Shown piece by piece: positions 30,810 to 40,176 of a stretch of DNA of 64,000 nt. A model generated the notes under the pieces. That model saw only the letters and a program-made list of their open reading frames with translations, ran no database searches and had not been told where the DNA came from. Origin of the DNA: JACKNG01 sp040220855 (lineage in GTDB: Bacteria > Pseudomonadota > Gammaproteobacteria > Ga0077536); NCBI GenBank assembly GCA_040220855.1, contig JAVJVZ010000060.1, positions 1-64,000 on the forward strand, in the 5' to 3' direction. Made by a program: the position numbers and the translations under genes. Every line of letters starts with the position of its first letter. Within the stretch, counting starts at the first letter, position 1.

Positions 30810-31765
30810 GGCGCCGCCTCCATGTGCAGGCTGGCCGCGAGAATGGCGACGACCAGGTCCTCGAACGACATCCCCGCCGCGCGGGCCGCCATCGGAACCA
30901 GGGAATGATCGGTCATGCCGGGCACTGTATTGAGCTCGATCAGCCAGTTGCGCCCCGCCCGGTCGCGCATGAAGTCGACGCGTCCCCAGCCACGAGCACC
31001 GAGGACCGCGAAGGCGCGCAGGCCGATCGCGGCGAGTTCGGCTTCCTCTGCCTCGGGCAGACCGCACGGACACAGGTAGCGGGTGTCGTCGTCGACATAC
31101 TTGGCCTGGTAGTCGTAGAACGCGCGCGCGGTTTCCAGCTTGATCACCGGAAGAGCCCGGCCGTCGACGATGGACAGCGTGTACTCGCCACCATCGATGG
31201 CCTGCTCGACGATGACGTCGTCGTCATAGTGGCGCGCCGCGGCAATCGCGGCGCCGAGTGCAGCGGCGTCATCGACCTTGCTCACACCGATGCTCGAACC
31301 CTCGCGCGCCGGCTTGACGAACAGTGGCGAGCCCAGGCGTGCGAGGAGTTCAGCGGCATCCGTTGCGCCGCCCACCACCTCGAACGGGGGAGTCGGCAAT
31401 CCAGCGCCCAGCCATGCGAGCTTGGCGCGCGACTTGTCCATGGCGAGCGCGCAGCCGAGCACGCCGCTGCCGGTATAGGGTTTGCCGACGAGTTCGAGCA
31501 CCGCCTGCAGCTGGCCGTCCTCACCACCGCGACCGTGCAATGCGATGAAGAAGCGGTCGACATCGGCGTCGAGCAGCGTCGCATCGAGAGCGCCCTGCCA
31601 GTCGATGGCGCGCGCATCGACGCCGGCGGCAAGCAGCGCCGCGGTTACCGCGGCACCGCTCTTCAGCGAGATTTCGCGCTCGGCGGACGTACCGCCCATC
31701 AAGACCCCGACACGACCGGCCGCGCGCACCACTGCCTCCCTTTCCGTGACGACGGGCCGGGTCAT
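30806..31765 (-). CDS. ddl: D-alanine--D-alanine ligase
   Basis: ATP-grasp enzyme making the D-Ala-D-Ala dipeptide for MurF. The 319 residues include VGVLMGGTSAEREISLKSG near the N-terminus, FIALHGRGGEDGQLQ, the ATP loop KPAREGSSIGVSKV and the metal site WLIELNTVPGMTDHSLVP. The start at 31765 overlaps the murB stop by ATGA, and its own stop overlaps ftsQ by ATGA. Position in the cluster corresponds to ddlB. Confidence 0.97.
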   Translation of the reverse strand: MTRPVVTEREAVVRAAGRVGVLMGGTSAEREISLKSGAAVTAALLAAGVDARAIDWQGALDATLLDADVDRFFIALHGRGGEDGQLQAVLELVGKPYTGSGVLGCALAMDKSRAKLAWLGAGLPTPPFEVVGGATDAAELLARLGSPLFVKPAREGSSIGVSKVDDAAALGAAIAAARHYDDDVIVEQAIDGGEYTLSIVDGRALPVIKLETARAFYDYQAKYVDDDTRYLCPCGLPEAEEAELAAIGLRAFAVLGARGWGRVDFMRDRAGRNWLIELNTVPGMTDHSLVPMAARAAGMSFEDLVVAILAASLHMEAAP

Positions 31766-32676
31766 GGCTTCACCTCCGCGTCGCCCACGATCTGCACCTC
31801 GGTCTCGAGGCTGACGCCGGCCAGGCGCGCGACGGTAGCGCGTACGTGCTCGATGACCGCCTCGATGTCGGCCGCGCTGCCGTTGGCATCGTTGACGATG
31901 AAGTTGGCGTGCACGGTCGATACCTGGCAGCCGCCGTGCCGGTAGCCCTTCAGACCGCATTGCTCGATCAGGCGGCCCGCGAAGTCGCCCGGTGGATTCT
32001 TGAATACCGAGCCGCAGCTCGCCTGGCCGGTCGGCTGGGTACGTCCGCGCAGGGCGAGCACCTCGCGGATGCGCGCGGCACCGACGCCGCCTGCGCTCTC
32101 TGGCAACGCGAGCCAAGCGGCGAGGAACCAGCCATCCGGGCCGCCGACACCCCGATAGTGCGGCCTGAAGGCGCGTGCCGGATGACGGCGCACGAGGCCG
32201 GCGGCGTCGACCATGTCGACCGCATCGACGAAGGTCCAGATCTCGCCGCCGAGGGCGCCGGCATTCATGCGCAGCGCACCGCCCAGCGTTCCGGGAATGC
32301 CGGCGAGGAACTCGAGCCCGGCACGATCGCGTTGTGCGGCTTCGCGCGCAAGCCGTGCGCAGGTCACGCCACACTCGGCGTGGAGCAGATTCTCAGCTTC
32401 CCAGGACAGCGCGCCGAGCCCCGGCGTCGTGGCGACGACAGTGCCGCGCAGGCCGCCGTCGCGCACCAGGAGGTTGCTGCCGAGACCGAGCCAGGTGAGA
32501 GGCCCGGCGCCGCCTTCCTGTTGCAGGAAGGCGACGAGGTCGGCACGGTCGGCGGGCTCGAAGTAACGCTCGGCGATGCCGCCGCAACGCCACGTCGAGT
32601 GGCGCGCCATCGGCTCGGCGTGGCGCAGGCGGCCGCGCACTGAGACGGTCCCGGGTCGCTCGAGCGGCGCCATCAT
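31762..32676 (-). CDS. murB: UDP-N-acetylenolpyruvoylglucosamine reductase MurB
   Basis: FAD- and NADPH-dependent enzyme that reduces the MurA product to UDP-MurNAc. The 304-residue protein has the FAD-binding pattern WLGLGSNLLVRDGGLRG and GLEFLAGIPGTLGGALRMNAGA, and the catalytic serine region GQASCGSVFKNPPGDFAG; the late glutamate lies in TEVQIVGD. Its length fits the shorter type II MurB. Two adjacent ATGs (32676 and 32673) are possible starts, 13-16 bases after murC. The stop overlaps ddl by ATGA. Confidence 0.96.
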   Translation of the reverse strand: MMAPLERPGTVSVRGRLRHAEPMARHSTWRCGGIAERYFEPADRADLVAFLQQEGGAGPLTWLGLGSNLLVRDGGLRGTVVATTPGLGALSWEAENLLHAECGVTCARLAREAAQRDRAGLEFLAGIPGTLGGALRMNAGALGGEIWTFVDAVDMVDAAGLVRRHPARAFRPHYRGVGGPDGWFLAAWLALPESAGGVGAARIREVLALRGRTQPTGQASCGSVFKNPPGDFAGRLIEQCGLKGYRHGGCQVSTVHANFIVNDANGSAADIEAVIEHVRATVARLAGVSLETEVQIVGDAEVKP

Positions 32677-32689
32677 CGGGCAGTCCCCA

Positions 32690-34090
32690 TCACGCCACCA
32701 TCTCCTCGGCAATCTGACCGATATTGCCCGCGCCCAGCATGGCGACCACGTCACCGTCATGGACCAGTCCGGCAAGCACCTCGATGACCTTGCGCGGCTC
32801 GTCGACGAACACCGGTTCGACCTGTCCGCGCGAGCGGATCGCACGCGCCAGCGCGCGACCATCGGCACCGGCGATCGGGGTCTCGCCGGCGCTGTAGACT
32901 TCGAGCAACACGAGCACTTCAGCGTGTGAGAGCACGTCGGCGAAATCGTCGAGCAGGTCGCGGGTGCGCGTGTAGCGGTGCGGCTGAAACACCACGACGA
33001 GGCGCCGGTCCGGCCAGCGCCGGCGTACCGTGGCGAGCACCGCATCGAGCTCGCGAGGATGGTGGCCGTAGTCGTCAACCACGGTCACCTGATGACCGCC
33101 AAGTCCGACCTCGCCATGAATCTGGCAGCGTCGCGCGATGCCCTCGAAGGCCGCCAGCGCGCGCCGTATGGCGGCGGTTTCGATACCGAGCTCGAGCGCC
33201 ACCGCGATTGCGGCGAGCGCGTTCTGCACGTTGTGCTCGCCGGGCAGGTTGAGCACGAACTCGCCATCGACGTCGGCGAAACGACAGGTAACCGCAAAAT
33301 GCTCGCGCCCATCGACGTGACTCAGGCCATGTCCGCGCACGTCGGCATCGGCATGAAAGCCATAGGTGATGACGCGCGCGCGAATGTCGGGAATCAAGCT
33401 GGCGGCATGCTCGTCGTCGAGGCACACGCAGGCCACGCCGTAGAACGGCAGACGCCGGAAGAACTCGACGAAGGCCGACTTGAGCAGTGCGAAATCGCCT
33501 TCGTAGGTCGCCATGTGGTCGGCGTCGACATTGGTCAGCACGGCCATCAGCGGCTGCAGCAGCAGAAACGAGCCATCGCTTTCGTCGGCCTCGGCGACGA
33601 GGTACTTGCCGGCACCGAGGCGCGCGTGCGCGTTGATGCTGCGCACGAGTCCGCCCACCACGAACGTGGGGTCGACGCCGGCCTCGGCGAGCACCGCTGC
33701 GACCAGGCTGGTGGTGGTGGTCTTGCCGTGCGTCCCGGCGATGGCGATGCCGTGGCGGAAGCGCATCAGCTCGGCCAGCATCTCCGCGCGCGGCACGATC
33801 GGAATGCGCGCGGCGCGCGCTGCATCGAGCTCGACGTTGTCGGACCGGACCGCGCTCGAATAGACCACCACGTCGGCCTCGGCGACGTTCTCGCGCGCAT
33901 GGCCGACGACGACCTCGACGCCTACCTCGCGCAGGTGCGCGGTGACGCGCGATTCGGCAGTGTCCGATCCCGACACGCGGTAGCCGATGTTGCACAGCAC
34001 CTCGGCGATACCGCTCATGCCGGCCCCGCCCACACCAATGAAGTGGATGTGCTCGACACGATGCATCAGTTCTCGCTCGTCACGCGGCAT
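32690..34090 (-). CDS. murC: UDP-N-acetylmuramate--L-alanine ligase
   Basis: Adds L-Ala to UDP-MurNAc, the first amino acid of the stem peptide. The 466 residues contain HFIGVGGAGMSGIAEVL (UDP site), the P-loop AGTHGKTTTTSLVA, and VFQPHRYTRTRDLLDDF in the C-terminal domain. An internal ATG at MHRVEHIHFIG (8 codons in) is an alternative start. It overlaps murG by 11 bases. Confidence 0.97.
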   Translation of the reverse strand: MPRDERELMHRVEHIHFIGVGGAGMSGIAEVLCNIGYRVSGSDTAESRVTAHLREVGVEVVVGHARENVAEADVVVYSSAVRSDNVELDAARAARIPIVPRAEMLAELMRFRHGIAIAGTHGKTTTTSLVAAVLAEAGVDPTFVVGGLVRSINAHARLGAGKYLVAEADESDGSFLLLQPLMAVLTNVDADHMATYEGDFALLKSAFVEFFRRLPFYGVACVCLDDEHAASLIPDIRARVITYGFHADADVRGHGLSHVDGREHFAVTCRFADVDGEFVLNLPGEHNVQNALAAIAVALELGIETAAIRRALAAFEGIARRCQIHGEVGLGGHQVTVVDDYGHHPRELDAVLATVRRRWPDRRLVVVFQPHRYTRTRDLLDDFADVLSHAEVLVLLEVYSAGETPIAGADGRALARAIRSRGQVEPVFVDEPRKVIEVLAGLVHDGDVVAMLGAGNIGQIAEEMVA

Positions 34091-35162
34091 TGACGTACTC
34101 CAGGCAGGCGTCGGCGACGGTTTTCACCGCTTCCGGCTGGGCCAGTGCACGGGCATGTTCGGCCATTGCGACGAGGTGTGCGCGATCCGAGAGCAGCGCG
34201 GCGATCGCAGCGCCGAGTCGCGCGACATCGAGTTCGTGCTCGGGTACCAGCAACGCTGCGCCAGCGGCCACCAGGTGTTGTGCGTTGGCGGTCTGATGAT
34301 CATCTACCGCGTAAGGATAGGGCACGAGGATCGCGGCGACGCCGCTGGCGGCGAGTTCGGCCACGGTAAGTGCACCGGCGCGCGCGATGACGAGATCGGC
34401 AGCGCCATAGGCTGCTGCCATGTCCTCGATGTACGGTGTCACTTCGACCGCTGCGAAGCCATCGAACGTGGCATAACGCTCGCGCGTCGCGGCGACGTCG
34501 GTCTCGCCACACTGGTGCAGGACGGTGATTTGCGCCACGCCACTCGCGGCGAGCGCGGCCGGCACGGTGTCGTTCAGCGCGCGGGCACCACGGCTGCCGC
34601 CGAACACGAGCACGCGCGGTGCCCCGTGCCGCGCCAGCCGCAGCGCCGGTGGCTCGAGCGCAATGATCTCGCGGCGTACCGGATTGCCGCAGGTGCGCGC
34701 GCCGCGTGCCACCGGGAACGTGCCGGGGAACGCCTCGAAGACGCGACTCGCGATGCGCGCGAGCAGCCGGTTGGTGAGCCCGGGAATGGCGTTCTGCTCG
34801 TGGATCACCAGCGGCCGCCGGCACAGCCAGGCGGCAACGCCGCCCGGGCCGCTGACGAAGCCGCCCATGCCGAGTACCACGCGTGGTCGCACCCGCAACA
34901 TCTGCACCAGCGCGCAGACCAGCGCGATGGCGATGCTGAACGGCGCGCTCAGGCGTCGCCACATACCGCTGCGGCGCAGCCCGGCCACCGGGATGGTCAG
35001 CAGGCGCAGACCCGCCGCCGGCACCACGCGCGCTTCGACGCCGCGCCGTGTGCCCATCCACACCAGCTCGCAGCCTTGCTCGCGCAGGACATCGGCAACG
35101 GCGAGACCGGGGTAGACGTGTCCACCCGTACCGCCCGCCAGGATCATCACCGCGCGCCTCAC
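34080..35162 (-). CDS. murG: Undecaprenyl-PP-MurNAc-pentapeptide GlcNAc transferase MurG
   Basis: Peripheral glycosyltransferase converting lipid I to lipid II on the cytoplasmic face. The 360-residue GT-B enzyme has LAGGTGGHVYPGLAVAD at the N-terminus, IHEQNAIPGLTNRLLARIA and the UDP-GlcNAc loop LVFGGSRGARALN. The start is a GTG at 35162 that overlaps the ftsW stop (GTGA), giving MRRAVMILAGGTGG and a length close to E. coli's 355. Confidence 0.97.
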   Translation of the reverse strand: MRRAVMILAGGTGGHVYPGLAVADVLREQGCELVWMGTRRGVEARVVPAAGLRLLTIPVAGLRRSGMWRRLSAPFSIAIALVCALVQMLRVRPRVVLGMGGFVSGPGGVAAWLCRRPLVIHEQNAIPGLTNRLLARIASRVFEAFPGTFPVARGARTCGNPVRREIIALEPPALRLARHGAPRVLVFGGSRGARALNDTVPAALAASGVAQITVLHQCGETDVAATRERYATFDGFAAVEVTPYIEDMAAAYGAADLVIARAGALTVAELAASGVAAILVPYPYAVDDHQTANAQHLVAAGAALLVPEHELDVARLGAAIAALLSDRAHLVAMAEHARALAQPEAVKTVADACLEYVNAA

Positions 35163-36358
35163 GTGGCCCCCTCCGCTGGTGATGGCTGCGGCCGACGTGA
35201 CTCGTAGCCAGCACGCAGGGCGATACCGATCGCCGTGCAGGTGATGACGAGATTGTTGCTGGCATAGCTCAGGAACGGCAGCGGCAGCCCCTTGGTCGGC
35301 AACAGGCCCATGTTGACGCCGATGTTGACGAAAGCCTGGATACCGACGAGCAGACCGATGCCGTAGGTGACATAAGCGGCAAAGAGCTGGTTGGCGCGCT
35401 CGGCCGCGCCGCCGACGTAGAAGATGCGCCAGACCAGGAACACGAACAATGCGATCACGCCCATGCTGCCCAGCAGCCCGACCTCCTCGCCGATCACGGC
35501 GAATACGAAATCGGTATGCACCTCCGGCAGGTAGAACAGCTTCTGCACGCTGTTGCCGAGGCCGACTCCGAACCACTCGCCGCGACCAAAGGCGATCAGC
35601 GCCTGGGTGAGCTGGAATCCGCTGTTGAACGGGTCGGACCACGGATCCATGAAGGTCATCAGGCGCTGTACACGGTACGGCGCGAGCATCGACAGCGCAG
35701 CCAGCGCGGCCAGCGCGGCGAGCCCCCAGAAGAAGAACCGCAGCATCGGTACACCGGCCAGGAACAGCATGCCGAGACCGGTTGCGAACAGCACCACCGC
35801 GGCACCGAAATCGGGCTCGATGACGAACAGCGCGCCGATCACGGTCAGCACACCGATGGGTTTGATGAAGCCGATGAAGTCTGCACGCACCTGTTGGTTA
35901 TGCCGCACCAGGTAGGCGGCGAGATAAATCGCCACGGCGAGCTTGGCGACCTCGGAGGCCTGCACGGTGATCGGGCCGAGCCCGATCCAGCGCATGCTGC
36001 CGTTGACCTCGCGTCCGAGACCCGGCACCAGCACGGCCACCGCGAGCGCCATGGCAGCGAACAGCAGCACCGTGCTCATCTGCTCGAGATGGCGCAGCGG
36101 CAGCCGCATGACCACCGCCGCGCTGGCAATGCCGAGCCCGGCGCCGATCAGCTGGCGCCAGAAATAGTGCAGGGCGTCGAGTTCGCGGCGCTCGGCGATG
36201 GCGACCGACGTCGACGCCACCATGACGATGCCGATGGCGAGCAGCATCAACGCGGCGCCGATCAACCACAGGTCATAGGCAGCCAGAGCACGCTCCTCGT
36301 GACCGCCCTGCGGTACCGCCTGGGGCACGGCCTGCTGTTGCGCGGCGACGGCATCCAT
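35159..36358 (-). CDS. ftsW: Septal peptidoglycan glycosyltransferase FtsW
   Basis: SEDS-family polymerase that builds septal glycan strands with FtsI. The 399 residues have a short N-terminal tail and about ten membrane helices, with SEDS motifs GREVNGSMRWIGLGPITVQASEVAKLA and the late FVNIGVNMGLLPTKGLPLPFLSYA. The ATG at 36358 shares one base with the murD stop (TGATG); upstream in-frame sequence is murD-overlapping and unconserved. The stop overlaps the murG GTG. Confidence 0.97.
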   Translation of the reverse strand: MDAVAAQQQAVPQAVPQGGHEERALAAYDLWLIGAALMLLAIGIVMVASTSVAIAERRELDALHYFWRQLIGAGLGIASAAVVMRLPLRHLEQMSTVLLFAAMALAVAVLVPGLGREVNGSMRWIGLGPITVQASEVAKLAVAIYLAAYLVRHNQQVRADFIGFIKPIGVLTVIGALFVIEPDFGAAVVLFATGLGMLFLAGVPMLRFFFWGLAALAALAALSMLAPYRVQRLMTFMDPWSDPFNSGFQLTQALIAFGRGEWFGVGLGNSVQKLFYLPEVHTDFVFAVIGEEVGLLGSMGVIALFVFLVWRIFYVGGAAERANQLFAAYVTYGIGLLVGIQAFVNIGVNMGLLPTKGLPLPFLSYASNNLVITCTAIGIALRAGYESRRPQPSPAEGAT

Positions 36359-37725
36359 CAGGCATGCTCCAGGGCTGCCACCGCGGCGCTGAAGGCGCGG
36401 CCGCGCTCGGCGTAGCTGGTGAACATGTCCAGGCTCGCACAGGCAGGCGCGAGGAGGACGACGTCGCCGGCGCGCGCAGCAATGTGCGCGGCTTGCACGG
36501 CGGCGTTCATGTCGGTCGCGAATACACACTCACAGCGGCCCGCCAATGCCCGTTCGATCACGCGCGCCGCACGGCCGATCAGCACCACGGTGTGGACACG
36601 GCGCGCGACGACCTCGGCGAACTCCGTGAAGTCCGCGCCCTTGCCGTCGCCACCGGCGATGAGCACGCCGTTGCGCGTGCCGAGCAGTCCTTCCATGGAC
36701 GCGATCGCAGCGCCCGGATTGGTCGCCTTGGAATCGTTGACATAGCGCACGCCGGCGATCTCGCCGGCCATCTCGACACGGTGCGGCAGACCGCGGAAGC
36801 CGCGCAACACCGCGGCGATGGTCCGGTAATCGATCCCGCGTGCGCTCGCCATGGCCGCCGCTGCCAGGGCATTCGCGATATTGTGGCGGCCACTCATGCC
36901 GAGTTCCTCGACCGCGAGCAGATCGCCTTCGGGACCGGCCAACCATTGACTCTCGCCGATGCTACGCAGACCAAAGCGATCGTGCGACGGCGCGCCCAGG
37001 GTGAACTCGATCCGTCGACCACGCACGGGCAGAGCCGCGACCAACGGATCGTCCGCGTTGAGCACCGCCGTCGCCGCGTGCGTGAGGATGCGTGTCTTGG
37101 CCGCGATGTACGCATCCATCGAGCCATGGCGATCGAGGTGATCGGGTGTGATGTTGAGCACCGTCGCAACCGCCGGCGCGAGCGACATACTGAGTTCGAG
37201 CTGAAAACTCGACAATTCGAGTACGTAGTCGTCAGGTTCGACGGTGTCGAGCAGGTCGAGCGCGGGCGTGCCGAGATTGCCACCACGCCGCACCGAACGA
37301 CCGGCCGCCTCGAGTATGTCGGCGACCAGCGTGGTCACCGTGCTCTTGCCGTTGGTGCCAGTGACGGCACTGAGCGGGGCCCGCGCGGCGCGCGCGAACA
37401 GCTCGATATCACCCAGGATCTCGACGCCGGCAGCGCGTGCGGCGACGAGCGCGGGATCGCTCAGCGGCACCCCGGGGCTCACGACCAGGCGCGCGCAACG
37501 TGCCAGTCGCTCGCCCTCGAGAGGGCCGGTGAGAATCTCGACCTCCGGGAACCGTGCACGCAGCGCGGCGGCGCCCGCGGCGTCGGCGCGACTGTCACAG
37601 GCGAGCACGTCGAGGCCCTGCGCTCGCAGGTAGCGCACGCAGGATTGCCCGGTGAGACCGAGACCGATCACGACACAGGGCGTGTTGGCCTGGTGTGCTC
37701 CGGTGTTCATGGCATGCTCCGACAT
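36358..37725 (-). CDS. murD: UDP-N-acetylmuramoyl-L-alanine--D-glutamate ligase
   Basis: Adds D-Glu to the stem peptide. The 455 residues show VVIGLGLTGQSCVRYLRAQG (UDP-binding), the P-loop TGTNGKSTVTTLVADIL, NITPDHLDRHGSMDAYIAAK and LAPACASLDMFTSYAERGRAF. A second in-frame ATG lies five codons downstream of the start. It shares one base with ftsW, and begins 10 bases after mraY ends. Confidence 0.97.
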   Translation of the reverse strand: MSEHAMNTGAHQANTPCVVIGLGLTGQSCVRYLRAQGLDVLACDSRADAAGAAALRARFPEVEILTGPLEGERLARCARLVVSPGVPLSDPALVAARAAGVEILGDIELFARAARAPLSAVTGTNGKSTVTTLVADILEAAGRSVRRGGNLGTPALDLLDTVEPDDYVLELSSFQLELSMSLAPAVATVLNITPDHLDRHGSMDAYIAAKTRILTHAATAVLNADDPLVAALPVRGRRIEFTLGAPSHDRFGLRSIGESQWLAGPEGDLLAVEELGMSGRHNIANALAAAAMASARGIDYRTIAAVLRGFRGLPHRVEMAGEIAGVRYVNDSKATNPGAAIASMEGLLGTRNGVLIAGGDGKGADFTEFAEVVARRVHTVVLIGRAARVIERALAGRCECVFATDMNAAVQAAHIAARAGDVVLLAPACASLDMFTSYAERGRAFSAAVAALEHA

Positions 37726-37735
37726 CAGCGCGGAC

Positions 37736-38818
37736 TCAACGAATCTTCAAGGTCGCGAGCGCGGTCAGCACCAGGATCACCGTGATGATCCAGAAGCGCA
37801 CGATAACGCGCGGCTCGGGCCAGCCCTTGAGCTCGAAATGGTGATGGATGGGCGCCATGCGAAAGATGCGCTTACCGGTCAGCTTGAACGACAGCACCTG
37901 CAGGATCACCGAGACGGTCTCCATCACGAACACGCCGCCCATGATGAGCAGCGCCAGCTCCTGGCGCACGACCACCGCCACGGTGCCGATGGCGGCGCCG
38001 AGCGCGAGCGCACCGATGTCCCCCATGAAGACCTGCGCGGGATAGGTGTTGAACCACAGGAAGCCGAGGCCAGCACCGACGATGGCGCCGCAGAACACGC
38101 ACACTTCACCCACCCCCGGCACGTAGGGCACCGCAAGATAGCGTGCGAAATTGACGTTGCCGGCGACGTAGGCGAACACCACCAGCGCGGCGGCGACCAG
38201 CACCGTAGGCAACACCGCGAGGCCATCGAGGCCATCGGTCAGGTTGACCGCATTGCTGGTGCCGACGATGACGAAATAGGTGAGCACCACGTAGAACGCG
38301 CCGAGCTCGATGGCGATGCTCTTGACGAACGGCACGATGAGCTCGGTCTCGGTCGGCGATTGCGCGGTATGGTAGAGCACGAGCGCGGCACCGAGTCCGC
38401 CCACGGACTGCCAGAAGTACTTGTATGGCGCCCGCAGCCCTTTCGAATTGCGGCGGATCAGCTTCAGATAATCGTCAGCGAAACCCACCGCGCCGAACAG
38501 GACCGTGGTCAGGATCACGACCCACACGAAACGGTTGTGCAAATCACTCCACAACAAGGTGCTCGCCAGGATCGAAACCAGGATCAGCATGCCGCCCATG
38601 GTCGGCGTCCCGGCCTTGGACAGGTGTGTCTGCGGGCCGTCGTCGCGCACGTTCTGGCGGATCTGGAAGCGCGTCAGGTGCCGGATCATTGCCGGGCCGA
38701 TGAGGAGCGCGATGAACAACGCCGTCAGCACGCCGAGGATGGTGCGCAGGGTGATGTACTGGAACACGTTGAAGCCGGTGTGGTAACGCGTCAGGTACTC
38801 GGCGAGGTACATCAGCAT
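37736..38818 (-). CDS. mraY: Phospho-N-acetylmuramoyl-pentapeptide transferase MraY
   Basis: Ten-helix membrane enzyme forming lipid I from UDP-MurNAc-pentapeptide and undecaprenyl phosphate. Exactly 360 residues, as in E. coli, starting MLMYLAEYLTRYHTGFNVF, which aligns with MLVWLAEHL of E. coli and decides the start at 38818 over an ATG two codons later. Catalytic motifs are FADDYLKL, NLTDGLDGLA and APIHHHFELKGW. It overlaps murF by 7 bases. Confidence 0.98.
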   Translation of the reverse strand: MLMYLAEYLTRYHTGFNVFQYITLRTILGVLTALFIALLIGPAMIRHLTRFQIRQNVRDDGPQTHLSKAGTPTMGGMLILVSILASTLLWSDLHNRFVWVVILTTVLFGAVGFADDYLKLIRRNSKGLRAPYKYFWQSVGGLGAALVLYHTAQSPTETELIVPFVKSIAIELGAFYVVLTYFVIVGTSNAVNLTDGLDGLAVLPTVLVAAALVVFAYVAGNVNFARYLAVPYVPGVGEVCVFCGAIVGAGLGFLWFNTYPAQVFMGDIGALALGAAIGTVAVVVRQELALLIMGGVFVMETVSVILQVLSFKLTGKRIFRMAPIHHHFELKGWPEPRVIVRFWIITVILVLTALATLKIR

Positions 38819-40176
38819 GTGCCGCCCTCCGCCGCACAGAGCGCGGCCGCCACGCGTTCGAGGGCCATCATGCGCGACCCCTTGACGAGAACGGTCACGT
38901 GGCCACTCGACGCGGCGAGATCGGCTTCGAGCACGGCAGTCAGCGCCGTGACGTCGGTCTCGTACGCGCAGGCGGCGGCACCGAAACGCCCTGCCGCGTG
39001 CGCCGACAGTGGCCCCAGGGTGTACAGGCGATCGATCCCGGCCGCGCGCGCCTCCGCACCCGCCTCGGCGTGGTAGCGCTCGGCGTCCGCGCCGAGTTCC
39101 CCCATGTCGCCGAGCACCAGCCACGTCTCGCCCGGGCTCGCGGCAAGCACCGCGATGGCGGCGCGCAGTGCAGCAGGATTCGCGTTGTAGGTGTCGTCGA
39201 TGACGGTCAGCGTCGCGCTGACCTCGCGCGTAACGAGGCGCCCGGCCACGGGTGCGGCGGCGGCCAGTCCGGCCACGATGGTGTCGAGCTTAATCCCCGC
39301 GGCGAGCGCCGCTGCGGCAGCGGCGAGTGCGTTGTCGACGTTGTGGCGGCCGCGATGCATGATGGTCGCGGCGCGTTCGCCGAGCGGGGTGCACAGGCGG
39401 AAGCGGGTGGACCCGGCACCGAGCGCGATGTCGGCGGCACGCACGTCACCACCCTCACCGAAAGTGATGACGCGGCGCGGGGCGGCCATCTCGTGCCACA
39501 ACTGCCTGTAGGTGTCCTGGGCATTGATTACGGCAGTGCCGTCGGCAGCGAGCCCGGAATAGATTTCTCCCTTGGTCCGGGCCACGGTATCGACATCCCC
39601 GAAGCCCTCGAGATGCGCCGGCGCGCACAGCGTGACGACGCCGACCGTCGGCCGCGCAATGTCTGCGAGCAGGGCGATGTCGCCGGCACGGTTGGCGCCC
39701 ATCTCGATCACCGCGGCCTCGTGTTCCGGAGCCAGCGTGAACAGCGTCAGTGGCACACCGATGTCGTTGTTGAGATTGCCACGCGTGACCAGCGTGTGCC
39801 GCTCCATGCCCAGGATCGCACCGAGCATCTCCTTGACCGTCGTCTTGCCGGCGCTGCCGGTAACCCCGAGTACGGGAATTGCAAAGCGCATGCGCCAGTC
39901 GCGCGCCAGCACGCCGAGCGCTGCGCGCGGATCGGCGACCACGATCTGCGGCAGATCGACCTCGCGCGGCATGCGTACCACGGCCCCGGCGGCACCGGCG
40001 GCGGCGGCGGCGCCAAGCATGTCGTGAGCGTCGAAGCGCGGCCCCGACAGGGCGAAGAACAGCTCGCCCGCGCGCAGGCTGCGCGTATCGGTGCTGACCC
40101 CGGCGAAGCGCGCGTCGGCGCCGCGCAGTGGTGCGTCGAGCACCCGGGCCGCCTGGGCCAGTGGCAGCGCGATCAC
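38812..40176 (-). CDS. murF: UDP-MurNAc-tripeptide--D-alanyl-D-alanine ligase MurF
   Basis: Adds the Ddl product to complete the pentapeptide. I place the start at a GTG at 40176, which overlaps the murE stop (GTGA), has GGGAGGCGG about 7 bases upstream, and gives MIALPLAQAARVLDAPLRGAD, colinear with E. coli MISVTLSQL. An ATG six codons upstream is the alternative. The 454 residues include the P-loop TGSAGKTTVKEMLGAIL, NLNNDIGVPLTLF and the late VLGDMGELG. Confidence 0.96.
   Translation of the reverse strand: MIALPLAQAARVLDAPLRGADARFAGVSTDTRSLRAGELFFALSGPRFDAHDMLGAAAAAGAAGAVVRMPREVDLPQIVVADPRAALGVLARDWRMRFAIPVLGVTGSAGKTTVKEMLGAILGMERHTLVTRGNLNNDIGVPLTLFTLAPEHEAAVIEMGANRAGDIALLADIARPTVGVVTLCAPAHLEGFGDVDTVARTKGEIYSGLAADGTAVINAQDTYRQLWHEMAAPRRVITFGEGGDVRAADIALGAGSTRFRLCTPLGERAATIMHRGRHNVDNALAAAAAALAAGIKLDTIVAGLAAAAPVAGRLVTREVSATLTVIDDTYNANPAALRAAIAVLAASPGETWLVLGDMGELGADAERYHAEAGAEARAAGIDRLYTLGPLSAHAAGRFGAAACAYETDVTALTAVLEADLAASSGHVTVLVKGSRMMALERVAAALCAAEGGTC

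Noticed and set aside
36480..36529. N-terminal extension of ftsW beginning MCIRDR, resembling a known adapter-contamination peptide
   Set aside because: It is normal genomic sequence inside murD read in another frame; the true ftsW start is at 36358.
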